A model generated the notes under the pieces. The model worked only from the letters and a program-made list of their open reading frames with translations. It was not told the DNA's origin and did no database searches. The position numbers and the translations under genes were made by a program. A stretch of 27,030 bases of DNA from an uncultured Muribaculaceae bacterium (GTDB taxonomy: Bacteria > Bacteroidota > Bacteroidia > Bacteroidales > Muribaculaceae), in NCBI GenBank assembly GCA_910587355.1, contig CAJUKF010000040.1, positions 1 to 27,030 of the forward strand, read 5' to 3'. Positions 1 to 6,136 of the stretch are shown piece by piece (within the stretch, counting starts at the first letter, position 1; each line of letters starts with the position of its first letter).

Positions 1-188
1 ACGAATCGTGCGGCGCTCACTTCCGCGAAGAATACCAGACCGCCGACGGCGAAGCCGCCCGCCGCGACGACAAATACATGTATGTAAGCTGCTGGAAATA
101 CACCGGCGACGGCGAGAAGCCCATTCTCATCAAGGAGCCTCTCAACTACGAAGCTATAAAGGTACAGACCCGCAACTACAAATCCTAA
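1..188 (+). CDS. sdhA: Succinate dehydrogenase/fumarate reductase flavoprotein subunit, C-terminal end
   Basis: This is the last 61 codons of a gene that enters from the left edge; the first complete codon begins at base 3 and the TAA stop is at 186-188. The visible residues include ESCGAHFREEY, a DDKYMYVSCW stretch and a terminal KVQTRNYKS. These match the C-terminal domain of the FAD-bearing subunit of Bacteroidota-type succinate:quinone oxidoreductase (fumarate reductase). The family oxidises succinate or reduces fumarate at a covalently bound FAD on the cytoplasmic face of the inner membrane. The complete iron-sulphur subunit gene follows 72 bp downstream on the same strand, the usual sdhC-A-B order, which supports the call. 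The FAD and active-site regions are outside the window and cannot be checked. Confidence 0.9.
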   Translation, partial: ESCGAHFREEYQTADGEAARRDDKYMYVSCWKYTGDGEKPILIKEPLNYEAIKVQTRNYKS

Positions 189-260
189 TTTTTAACCACG
201 GGCGGCGGCCCGGACGCATGAGCTTCCGTGCCTCCGCTACCAAAGAATCAACATCGTAAA

Positions 261-1016
261 ATGGAACATAATATCAGCGTAAAACTGAAAATTTGGCGTC
301 AACGTGGTCCCAAAGAGAAAGGACAGTTCGTCAACTATGCCCTCGACAACGTGTCGACCGGCAGCAGCTTCCTCGAAATGCTTGATATGCTCAACCAGCA
401 GCTCGTTGAAAAAGGCGAAGAGCCTGTTGTATTCGACAACGACTGCCGCGAGGGTATCTGCGGCATGTGCTCGCTTTATATCAACGGTCATCCCCACGGT
501 CCCGTACAGGGCATCACCACATGTCAGCTCCACATGCGCAAGTTCAACGACGGCGACACAATCACCATCGAACCCTGGCGCTCGGCTGCATTCCCCGTTA
601 TCCGCGACCTCATGGTCGACCGCACCGCCTTCGACAAAATCCAGCAGGCCGGCGGCTATGTATCGTTCAACTGCGGCGGTGCTCCCGACGCAAACGACAT
701 ACCTATCAGCAAGTCTGTAGCCGACACCGCCATGGACTCCGCCACATGCATCGGTTGCGGTGCCTGCGTGGCTGCCTGCAAGAACGGCTCGGCCATGCTC
801 TTCGTTTCGGCCAAGGTCAGCCAGTTCGCTCTTCTGCCCCAGGGTCAGGTCGAGCGCAAGCGCCGTGCACGCGCCATGGTCCGCAAAATGGACGAACTCG
901 GTTTCGGCAACTGCACCAACACCGGTGCGTGCGCCGCCGAGTGCCCCAAGAGCATTCCTCTGAGCAATATCGCCCGTCTCAACCGCGAATTCATCAACGC
1001 CAAATGCTCTGAATAA
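261..1016 (+). CDS. sdhB: Succinate dehydrogenase/fumarate reductase iron-sulphur subunit
   Basis: A 251-residue protein that carries electrons between the FAD subunit and the membrane quinone site. All cluster ligands are visible: the [2Fe-2S] motif CREGICGMC (Cys62, 67, 70) with a distal Cys88, the [4Fe-4S] motif CIGCGACVAAC (Cys163, 166, 169, 173), and the last cluster motif with Cys218, Cys224 and the Cys228-Pro pair. In-frame codons upstream reach back to an ATG at 228. I chose 261 because MEHNISVKLKIW aligns with the normal N-terminus and the upstream residues (MPPLPKNQHRK) look non-coding. The gene follows sdhA in the same operon and ends before a strong terminator. In anaerobic Bacteroidales this complex usually works as a fumarate reductase in succinate production; that physiological direction is inferred from the family, not from the sequence. 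Confidence 0.95.
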   Translation: MEHNISVKLKIWRQRGPKEKGQFVNYALDNVSTGSSFLEMLDMLNQQLVEKGEEPVVFDNDCREGICGMCSLYINGHPHGPVQGITTCQLHMRKFNDGDTITIEPWRSAAFPVIRDLMVDRTAFDKIQQAGGYVSFNCGGAPDANDIPISKSVADTAMDSATCIGCGACVAACKNGSAMLFVSAKVSQFALLPQGQVERKRRARAMVRKMDELGFGNCTNTGACAAECPKSIPLSNIARLNREFINAKCSE

Positions 1017-1033
1017 TCAGCATACAGACGCAC

Positions 1034-1077
1034 AAAAAGGCCTCCGGAACTTTTCATGACTCCGGAGGCCTTTTTTA
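1034..1077. terminator. Bidirectional Rho-independent terminator between sdhB and the phage-head operon
   Basis: A perfect 10-bp stem (GGCCTCCGGA at 1039-1048 pairing with 1061-1070) with a 12-nt loop is followed by six T on the plus strand and preceded by five A, which read as T on the minus strand. It can therefore end transcription from sdhB and from the convergent minus-strand operon, whose last stop codon is only a few bases away at 1079-1081. Confidence 0.9.
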
Positions 1078-1078
1078 T

Positions 1079-2377
1079 TTATACGGCAAGCGACTTTTCG
1101 TTGCGCGCCATAGTGAACGCCGTGAACGACTCAAAGATATCCGACAGAGCTATTGTCGCGTTGTGCACCTGGCTTTCGAGCATCTCAGCACCGTTCACGC
1201 CCACTGCGCGTCTGCCCAAAAGCGCGTCGCCTACACCCGAGATATCGTCGAAGAGCTTCATCTGCATCTCAAGCAACCGGTACGCCCCCGAATTCGCCGT
1301 ATTCGTCACCACCTGCTGCGGAAGATGATGGCCGCGGCCCGTAATCGGAATCACGCCGTCGCTGTGAGCCCATACGTCAGTCACGCGTTCCCAGCTTATA
1401 CCCTCAGCCAGCTGGTCCATCGGGAAAAGAAGCACACCTTTAGCTGCCGTAGTCATCATCTTGTCAATCATTACTATAAGACGGTTGATATGCCGCTGCT
1501 GGTCTATAACATCCTCTACAAACGGATGTACTTCACCATCGGTGAGAGGATAGAATTTTACCACAAAGGGATGCATACGGTGCGCATATGGCGAATCGTA
1601 TTCCGCAAGCAGAGTTCCATCGGGAGCGAGATAGCGGCAGTGCCATGCGAAATCGAGTGCCGGACTGTCGTCTCCGCTCTTTTCGCGGCAGTCGAGTGTC
1701 CACACCTCTATTACACGACAGCGCCCCGGCTCCGACGCGCAGAAAAACTCCATCGAGCACTCCGGAGAGCCCAGTTCGCTGCCCGAAAAAGCGCCCGGGC
1801 TCTCGGCGCTCCCATAAATCCGTCTCAACTCGGCCGCGCGCTGCATGCTGCCTCCGGCAAAACGGTTCACCACTTCGGGCAGATTCATGTCGTGGAGCAT
1901 TCCTATAAGGTCTATATCCCAGCCGCGCGGGTCGTGGAAAGAGTTCACGAAGAAACGGCGGGGGTCGATATTGTCTACCCATACTCCGCAACCCTCCCAC
2001 CGTCGCTCGTCGGTTATACGCTGTATGGCACACCCCGAAATGAGAAACTCCTCGAGCATACGGCTGTCAAGCTCTGCAAGAGAATTACGTCGTGCGATGT
2101 CGGCAATCCCGCCACTGGTATAAAATCCGCTTTCGGCCATTTGTGTGCGGTAGCGGCCTACCACAGTCTTAACCAACTGTCGAATCAGATTGTTGGTCAA
2201 TGGCCGGCCCCCGCTTTCAAACAGTAATCTGTCCTCTCGTATACGGCGCCCTTTGCGGTCGGTCACCATATCGCACCATTGGTCGCCGTAGGTATAATTC
2301 TTGTATCGCTCACGCCTGACGCGAAAGGCCGACGCGGCACTCCAGGCTCTGTAGGCCGATTCAAGTACTGTCTTCAT
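1079..2377 (-). CDS. Phage portal-like protein (P22-type portal family)
   Basis: A 432-residue protein. The N-terminal KNYTYGDQW (residues 26-34) followed by a 'PLTNNLIRQLVKTVVGRYR' block is typical of P22-like portals, which open with YxGxQW and a conserved LTxNxI region. The region from about residue 269 (HPFVVKFYPLTDGEVHPF, then VEDVIDQQRHINRL and an AKGVLLFP strand) fits portal proteins of Bacteroidales phages that I recall, although no alignment could be run. A portal forms the dodecameric DNA gateway at one capsid vertex. It is the last gene of a four-gene operon, its start overlaps the upstream stop by 4 bp (ATGA), and it ends at a shared terminator. It is shorter than P22 gp1 (about 725 residues), lacking the long C-terminal barrel, but not visibly truncated for the small-portal group. 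No terminase is adjacent, so DNA packaging cannot be assumed. Confidence 0.72.
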   Translation of the reverse strand: MKTVLESAYRAWSAASAFRVRRERYKNYTYGDQWCDMVTDRKGRRIREDRLLFESGGRPLTNNLIRQLVKTVVGRYRTQMAESGFYTSGGIADIARRNSLAELDSRMLEEFLISGCAIQRITDERRWEGCGVWVDNIDPRRFFVNSFHDPRGWDIDLIGMLHDMNLPEVVNRFAGGSMQRAAELRRIYGSAESPGAFSGSELGSPECSMEFFCASEPGRCRVIEVWTLDCREKSGDDSPALDFAWHCRYLAPDGTLLAEYDSPYAHRMHPFVVKFYPLTDGEVHPFVEDVIDQQRHINRLIVMIDKMMTTAAKGVLLFPMDQLAEGISWERVTDVWAHSDGVIPITGRGHHLPQQVVTNTANSGAYRLLEMQMKLFDDISGVGDALLGRRAVGVNGAEMLESQVHNATIALSDIFESFTAFTMARNEKSLAV

Positions 2378-2943
2378 ATAACTATATTGTCAGAAAACAA
2401 ATCTTCAATGCCGCATTCGTCAAGCACATACCGCTCCGGCCCGTAATCAACTGTCGCCGTTAGAAGCGATACATTAAGAGCCGCCGGCCATGCCATTATT
2501 TCAGGCGGTCGGGCGCCTCGGCGTTCGGCAATGACAACAGCAGCCGGACAATCTGCCGTAGCGGCGGTAAACGGATTAAGCTGCCGCGACATCACTCCCT
2601 CAGCCTCCTGCACCGGCAATATTTCCACGGGGCGCACCCACCCTTCGAGCTGCACATCGAGCGTACGGCGACAGTTATCGGGCGGTGTCAGAAGCACGCC
2701 GCCGATAGAACTGTCTGTCACGGTGGAGAGGGCTGTCATATCCGACACGTCCTCTGCCGAAATCTTGCGCCGCTCCCCGTTGTCGAGCAAGTCGAGATAC
2801 CTCCGCCGAAGCTGCGCCTCGAGCACACCGTCCAAATCAATACCGGCAGTGAGCTCCACGGTGCAGTCGTCGCGCAGAGGTTCAAGACCAGAGGCCATGC
2901 GCCGCCGCTCCAGCATTTCGGCTTTTGTCAGCGACACCCTCAT
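2374..2943 (-). CDS. Unknown protein of the phage-head operon (between capsid and portal genes)
   Basis: A 189-residue protein that I do not recognise. It begins MRVSLTKAEMLERRRMASGL, has a charged helical N-terminal half (about residues 1-65) and a more beta-like, hydrophobic C-terminal half with Pro-rich turns, ending in the acidic DECGIEDLFSDN. There is no signal peptide, membrane segment or obvious catalytic motif. It starts 2 bp after the capsid gene's stop and its stop overlaps the portal start by 4 bp, so it is almost certainly translated with them. By position it could be a head-completion, connector or decoration protein, but nothing in the sequence proves this. The intact frame of 189 codons and the tight junctions argue that it is a maintained gene. 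Confidence 0.6.
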   Translation of the reverse strand: MRVSLTKAEMLERRRMASGLEPLRDDCTVELTAGIDLDGVLEAQLRRRYLDLLDNGERRKISAEDVSDMTALSTVTDSSIGGVLLTPPDNCRRTLDVQLEGWVRPVEILPVQEAEGVMSRQLNPFTAATADCPAAVVIAERRGARPPEIMAWPAALNVSLLTATVDYGPERYVLDECGIEDLFSDNIVI

Positions 2944-2945
2944 GT

Positions 2946-4232
2946 TCAGGCAGCTTTACCTATTACACGGATATGTGCCTGCGGATAGCGGAGCACCAGA
3001 CACGATGCCTCGGTGAGCACCACGGCATCAGTGTTGCGCTGGCCCGACGCGCGGAGGTCGAGTTTCTCGGCCTGGAAAGGCACATGCACATATTTAGTCA
3101 GATAATTGGGGTCGAGAATGAAGCCATCCGCGGAATGACCGCAGGCATCGAACACCTCGGAGTGGAGCACATAAAACGTGCCGAAATTCGACACTATCTC
3201 CTTGAACTCAATTCCCCACTTCACGCGTGTCTCGCCGGCCGACAGCACCTTGCTGTACTGCAGCTTGCTGAGCGCCTCCATAAGACGAGTGCCGGCAATG
3301 AGTATCTTGCGCTTTGAGCCGTTGTTGCCAGTAAACGCCTTGCTGCATAGGTCTATAAGGTCGCCTTCTGTAAGAGTGTCGAGGTCAAGTTCGGCGCTTC
3401 GGGGTGCCTGGCCCCAGATGCCGCCTGTGAAATAAACGTTCTCGTTCTTCACCGGGTCGAAATATTTGCCGCGGCTGCCGAAGATAAAACTTTTCTCCAT
3501 ACCCAGACGCATGTCTATAATTGCGGCCTCCTCCTGGTCGGAAAACGACCACCCGGCTTCCTTTCCGGCAAGCTTCGCCATGGTACTTTCCTCTACCTGC
3601 ATCTTGAATATCTGGCAGTTATTCGATGCCTTTCGTGGCATAGCCGAGAACTGGGGGGTCTGCACATCGAGTTCGGTGGCAGCACGGCCCATGCGCACCA
3701 GCACCGTACCTTGCTGCAGCAGGGGCACCTCATGCAGCACCTGGTCGATTGTAGTGCGCGAGGGACCGTTCAACGCCACAACTTCCACTCCGCCATCAGA
3801 GGGGCGACTGACCACATATAACATCAGAGGCACTGTCACGCCGCCTTCTGATGCCGTGCCGGCTACAGAAGGCACAAGCACGGTCTCCGACACATCGAAT
3901 ATGGTGTCGGCCGAGGTTTTGAGGATGGCCGATACAAAACCATCTCCGCGGTCCTTGCCGTTGTTGGTCGATGCTTCAAGCAACGTAGCCTGTGTCTGCT
4001 TTGTATCAACCGAGTAATATTCCACGGTCATGGCCGTCGCATGGCGGCTCGCTGCGCAGCGTGTGAGCTGGTCGACGGGTGTCGACATAGGACGCACTTT
4101 CACTATGCGGCGGTCGATGGCGTTCCGCAGAAGGTCGGGCGATGCCGTGCGGATGTTTTCAGTCGTTGCCGGTGCGCCGCTGACGTGACGGCCTCCGGCT
4201 GCCCCTGGGGCGATGTTTACATTTTCACTCAT
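2946..4232 (-). CDS. SU10/DUF5309-type phage major capsid protein
   Basis: A 428-residue protein with the hallmarks I associate with the SU10-type major head protein family (HK97 fold). NNCQIF (residues 204-209) is followed by an ExxT-type stretch, then MEKSFIFG (residues 245-252) and a GKYFDP...VYFTGGIW segment. The family signature has the same order: a QIF strand, a long helix, then the EKxFLFG turn. Further on come a short 'KILIAGTRLMEAL' P-domain-like helix and a C-terminal LVLRYPQAHIRVI strand. The N-terminal ~60 residues are low-complexity and may be a scaffold-like arm. The gene sits second in a minus-strand operon, 28 bp after a small acidic gene and 2 bp before the next one. Family members form icosahedral phage heads. 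No terminase, protease or tail gene is near, so the product may build an empty or repurposed shell, or be a relic. Confidence 0.75.
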   Translation of the reverse strand: MSENVNIAPGAAGGRHVSGAPATTENIRTASPDLLRNAIDRRIVKVRPMSTPVDQLTRCAASRHATAMTVEYYSVDTKQTQATLLEASTNNGKDRGDGFVSAILKTSADTIFDVSETVLVPSVAGTASEGGVTVPLMLYVVSRPSDGGVEVVALNGPSRTTIDQVLHEVPLLQQGTVLVRMGRAATELDVQTPQFSAMPRKASNNCQIFKMQVEESTMAKLAGKEAGWSFSDQEEAAIIDMRLGMEKSFIFGSRGKYFDPVKNENVYFTGGIWGQAPRSAELDLDTLTEGDLIDLCSKAFTGNNGSKRKILIAGTRLMEALSKLQYSKVLSAGETRVKWGIEFKEIVSNFGTFYVLHSEVFDACGHSADGFILDPNYLTKYVHVPFQAEKLDLRASGQRNTDAVVLTEASCLVLRYPQAHIRVIGKAA

Positions 4233-4260
4233 GATGTTTGTTGATAAAATGGATTAATAA

Positions 4261-4584
4261 TCAAAAAATACCTTCCCAGAAATCCGGGGTTTCCGTAGCT
4301 AAAAATGCCGGATACGAATCTCCTGCCATATCAGTTGCCGCAGCCTGCGACGGGCTCTGATACATTGCCACCTCCGGCCCCTTTGCAGTTTGTTTTTCGG
4401 CTTCGGGTTTTCCTTCCGCCGGAAGCAGGGTGGCAAGCAGTTCTTTCGGATTGCCTCCGGCAGCTATCGCAGCGAGTATATGGGCGCACTCGGCGTTGGC
4501 GCTGATTGCCCGCAGCAGTTCCACGTCCGGTGTGCCGTCGGTCGCCGGTGTCACCTCGGGCGGATTTGTCTGTTCTTGTTCCAT
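4261..4584 (-). CDS. Small acidic Pro/Glu/Ala-rich protein, possible scaffold, first gene of the phage-head operon
   Basis: A 107-residue protein that begins MEQEQTNPPEVTPATDG. It has a helical middle (LLRAISANAECAHILAAIAAG, LLATLLPAEGK) and a distinct aromatic tail, AFLATETPDFWEGIF. A longer frame starts at 4626, but I chose the ATG at 4584 because a -7 promoter box lies at 4611-4619, between the two candidates, and transcription should begin near 4607. Small acidic, disordered proteins encoded directly before a capsid gene are often scaffolding proteins, and an aromatic C-terminal tail would suit capsid binding. That role is inference from position and composition only. No database family is recognised. 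The stop is 28 bp before the capsid start. Confidence 0.6.
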   Translation of the reverse strand: MEQEQTNPPEVTPATDGTPDVELLRAISANAECAHILAAIAAGGNPKELLATLLPAEGKPEAEKQTAKGPEVAMYQSPSQAAATDMAGDSYPAFLATETPDFWEGIF

Positions 4585-4610
4585 AATTAACCGTGTTTTG
4601 TGTTTACGTT

Positions 4611-4619
4611 GCAAATTTA
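4611..4619 (-). promoter_or_regulatory. Bacteroidota -7 box for the phage-head operon
   Basis: On the minus strand this reads TAAATTTGC, a perfect match to the Bacteroidota -7 consensus TAnnTTTGC. A transcript would start about 12 nt downstream, near 4607, giving a leader of roughly 23 nt before the ATG at 4584. I see no good -33 TTTG element at the usual 19-21 nt distance, so this promoter may be weak or need an activator. Confidence 0.55.
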
Positions 4620-4764
4620 CCGACACATCACAGCGCTCTTATGCCGTTTTTCCCTGCCGTCGGGAAATCTGTAAGCAGCCCGAACCTCCCGGACCCTCCC
4701 GGCGTTATCATTTAAATACGCGCTCGCGCAATTGTTCATCACACCGTAGTCAAGAAAAATTTTG

Positions 4765-4773
4765 TAATTTTGA
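4765..4773 (+). promoter_or_regulatory. Possible -7 box immediately before the DUF1573 gene
   Basis: TAATTTTGA fits TAnnTTTG and begins 12 nt before the ATG at 4777, so a transcript would start at or next to the start codon (a leaderless message). No convincing -33 element is present about 20 nt upstream. The position is 146-162 bp from the divergent promoter of the phage-head operon. Confidence 0.4.
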
Positions 4774-4776
4774 CGC

Positions 4777-5847
4777 ATGAAATCATTCCGCAGTTTTATC
4801 GCATTAATCGCACTCGCACTCGCCTTCACGGCCGGCGCACAGATTCATTGGCTTGAGACAACTCACAACTTCGGCGCTATCGACGAAAGCGTCGGTCCTG
4901 TCGACTGTATTTTCAAATTCGTAAACACATCCTCCGAGCCCGTCTCAATTGTCCGTGCTCACGCCTCCTGCGGATGCACATCGCCCAAATACTCGCGTGA
5001 CGCAGTCGCTCCGGGTGACACGGCGGCCATAACCGTGACATACGACCCGGCCGGACGTCCCGGTAAATTCACAAAGACCGTTGCTGTTGAATTCTCCAAC
5101 AACGCACCCCGCACAAAACTATACATCACCGGTACTGTCGTTGGCTCCGAGTCTACCGTGGCACAGAGATACCCCGTTGACTGCTCCGACAAAATCAAAC
5201 TCTCTCGCGGCGCCGTCATGTTCGGCGAAATCCTCAAAGGTCAGACGCGCCCAGTATTTCTTGAAGCCTACAACCGCTCCACATCCACTATTCAGCCGCG
5301 GGTCGAAAATCTGCCGCCCTATATCACAGTCGATGTTACGCCCGACACCGTGCCGCCGGGTCAGCAGTTTACCTATATCTTCTATATCCACTCCTCCAAG
5401 ACACCGCTCTACGGCGTTCTCAACGACTCCGTCACAGTTCTTGCCGACAACGGAGCTCCGGCATGTACCATTCCTACCGTAGCCATAGTCAAGGAAGACT
5501 TCTCAAAGCTCACCCCCAAAGAGTTGCAGAAAGCACCCGTAATCACCCCCGACACAAAATCACTCGACTTCGGCCAACTGTCAGCTAATACCGCGCAGAT
5601 GAGTTGCACAATCACCAACACCGGTAAAACCGCTCTCAAAATCCGCCGTCTCTATTCAGCCGAACCCGGAGTTTACGCAAAAATCAGCACCGAGACCATC
5701 AAACCGGGAAAAACCGCCACTGTCACCGTCGACATCAATCCCGCGCAGATTCCCGGCAATATCCTCAACGCCCGTCTCCAGATTATCTCTAACGACCCTA
5801 CTAACCCCATAACCAACCTCCGCCTCGTCGGCGAAATAAAACGCTGA
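4777..5847 (+). CDS. Exported DUF1573 domain protein
   Basis: A 356-residue exported protein. A signal peptide covers residues 1-21 (MKSFRSF followed by a hydrophobic IALIALALAF core and AGA-Q), pointing to the periplasm or outer surface. Immediately after it comes the DUF1573 signature: HNFGAI, then FKFVNTSSEPV, the Cys pair in ASCGCTSP, and PGDTAAITVTYDP. A second, more diverged immunoglobulin-like copy lies near residues 250-350 (LDFGQL, ITNTGKTALKI, PGKTATVTVDI). Bacteroidota carry many DUF1573 proteins; the domain is an ASPM/SPD-2/Hydin-like beta-sandwich of unknown function. The gene is transcribed alone: it is preceded by a divergent operon and followed by a repeat island and a terminator. 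The start is the first ATG, 12 nt after a -7-like box. Confidence 0.85.
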   Translation: MKSFRSFIALIALALAFTAGAQIHWLETTHNFGAIDESVGPVDCIFKFVNTSSEPVSIVRAHASCGCTSPKYSRDAVAPGDTAAITVTYDPAGRPGKFTKTVAVEFSNNAPRTKLYITGTVVGSESTVAQRYPVDCSDKIKLSRGAVMFGEILKGQTRPVFLEAYNRSTSTIQPRVENLPPYITVDVTPDTVPPGQQFTYIFYIHSSKTPLYGVLNDSVTVLADNGAPACTIPTVAIVKEDFSKLTPKELQKAPVITPDTKSLDFGQLSANTAQMSCTITNTGKTALKIRRLYSAEPGVYAKISTETIKPGKTATVTVDINPAQIPGNILNARLQIISNDPTNPITNLRLVGEIKR

Positions 5848-5884
5848 AACGCAAACATTTCAATCAAAAAAACTAACCGGCGCA

Positions 5885-5974
5885 AGTGGCGGAGCCATGA
5901 TATTGTCCTTAACCACGTACGCAGTGCGTGGAAATCAAACCCATATGGTAGAGTGGCGAAGCCACGATATTGTG
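5885..5974. repeat. Composite intergenic hairpin repeat, copy 1
   Basis: A 90-bp block that aligns without gaps to 18041-18130, about four-fifths identical by eye. It contains three small hairpins: GTGGCGGAGCCA(T) at the start, a CCACGTAC/GTGCGTGG stem at 5913-5931, and GTGGCGAAGCCAC near 5953. A decayed further GAAGCCACAATAAT copy follows at about 6003. The rest of the 289-bp gap (5848-6136) holds a terminator and a promoter, and no gene. Confidence 0.8.
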
Positions 5975-6054
5975 GTTAGCCCCATTCGCAGATTGGGGAG
6001 TGAAGCCACAATAATGTAGTTGGCCTCCAGTCCTGCTAAAGCCGGACAAAAAAC

Positions 6055-6097
6055 AATGCACATGCTCTCGCTCAGACAGGTATGTGCATTATTTTTT
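6055..6097 (+). terminator. Rho-independent terminator of the DUF1573 gene
   Basis: A 9-bp stem (AATGCACAT at 6055-6063 with its complement at 6082-6090) and an 18-nt loop are followed by ATTTTTTT. It ends transcription of the DUF1573 gene before the kinase promoter, whose -33 element lies in the same T-tract. Confidence 0.75.
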
Positions 6098-6128
6098 TGC
6101 CATTGACGCATTTTTTGGCTAAATTTGT
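6096..6128 (+). promoter_or_regulatory. Bacteroidota promoter for the kinase-tamL genes
   Basis: A TTTG -33 element (6096-6099) is separated by exactly 20 nt from TAAATTTGT (6120-6128), which matches the -7 consensus TAnnTTTG. The start of transcription would be near 6132, leaving a leader of only about 5 nt before the ATG at 6137. The -33 element is the end of the upstream terminator's T-tract. Confidence 0.75.
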
Positions 6129-6136
6129 AGTCAATT

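Noticed and set aside
1163..2227. A 354-codon plus-strand frame over the portal gene
   Set aside because: It is an antisense shadow of the portal gene's codon bias, with no initiation signal, conserved motif or neighbours on that strand.
1079..4584. A complete prophage or integrative element
   Set aside because: No integrase, attachment-site duplication, terminase, tail or lysis gene lies in the window; both flanks are ordinary host genes.
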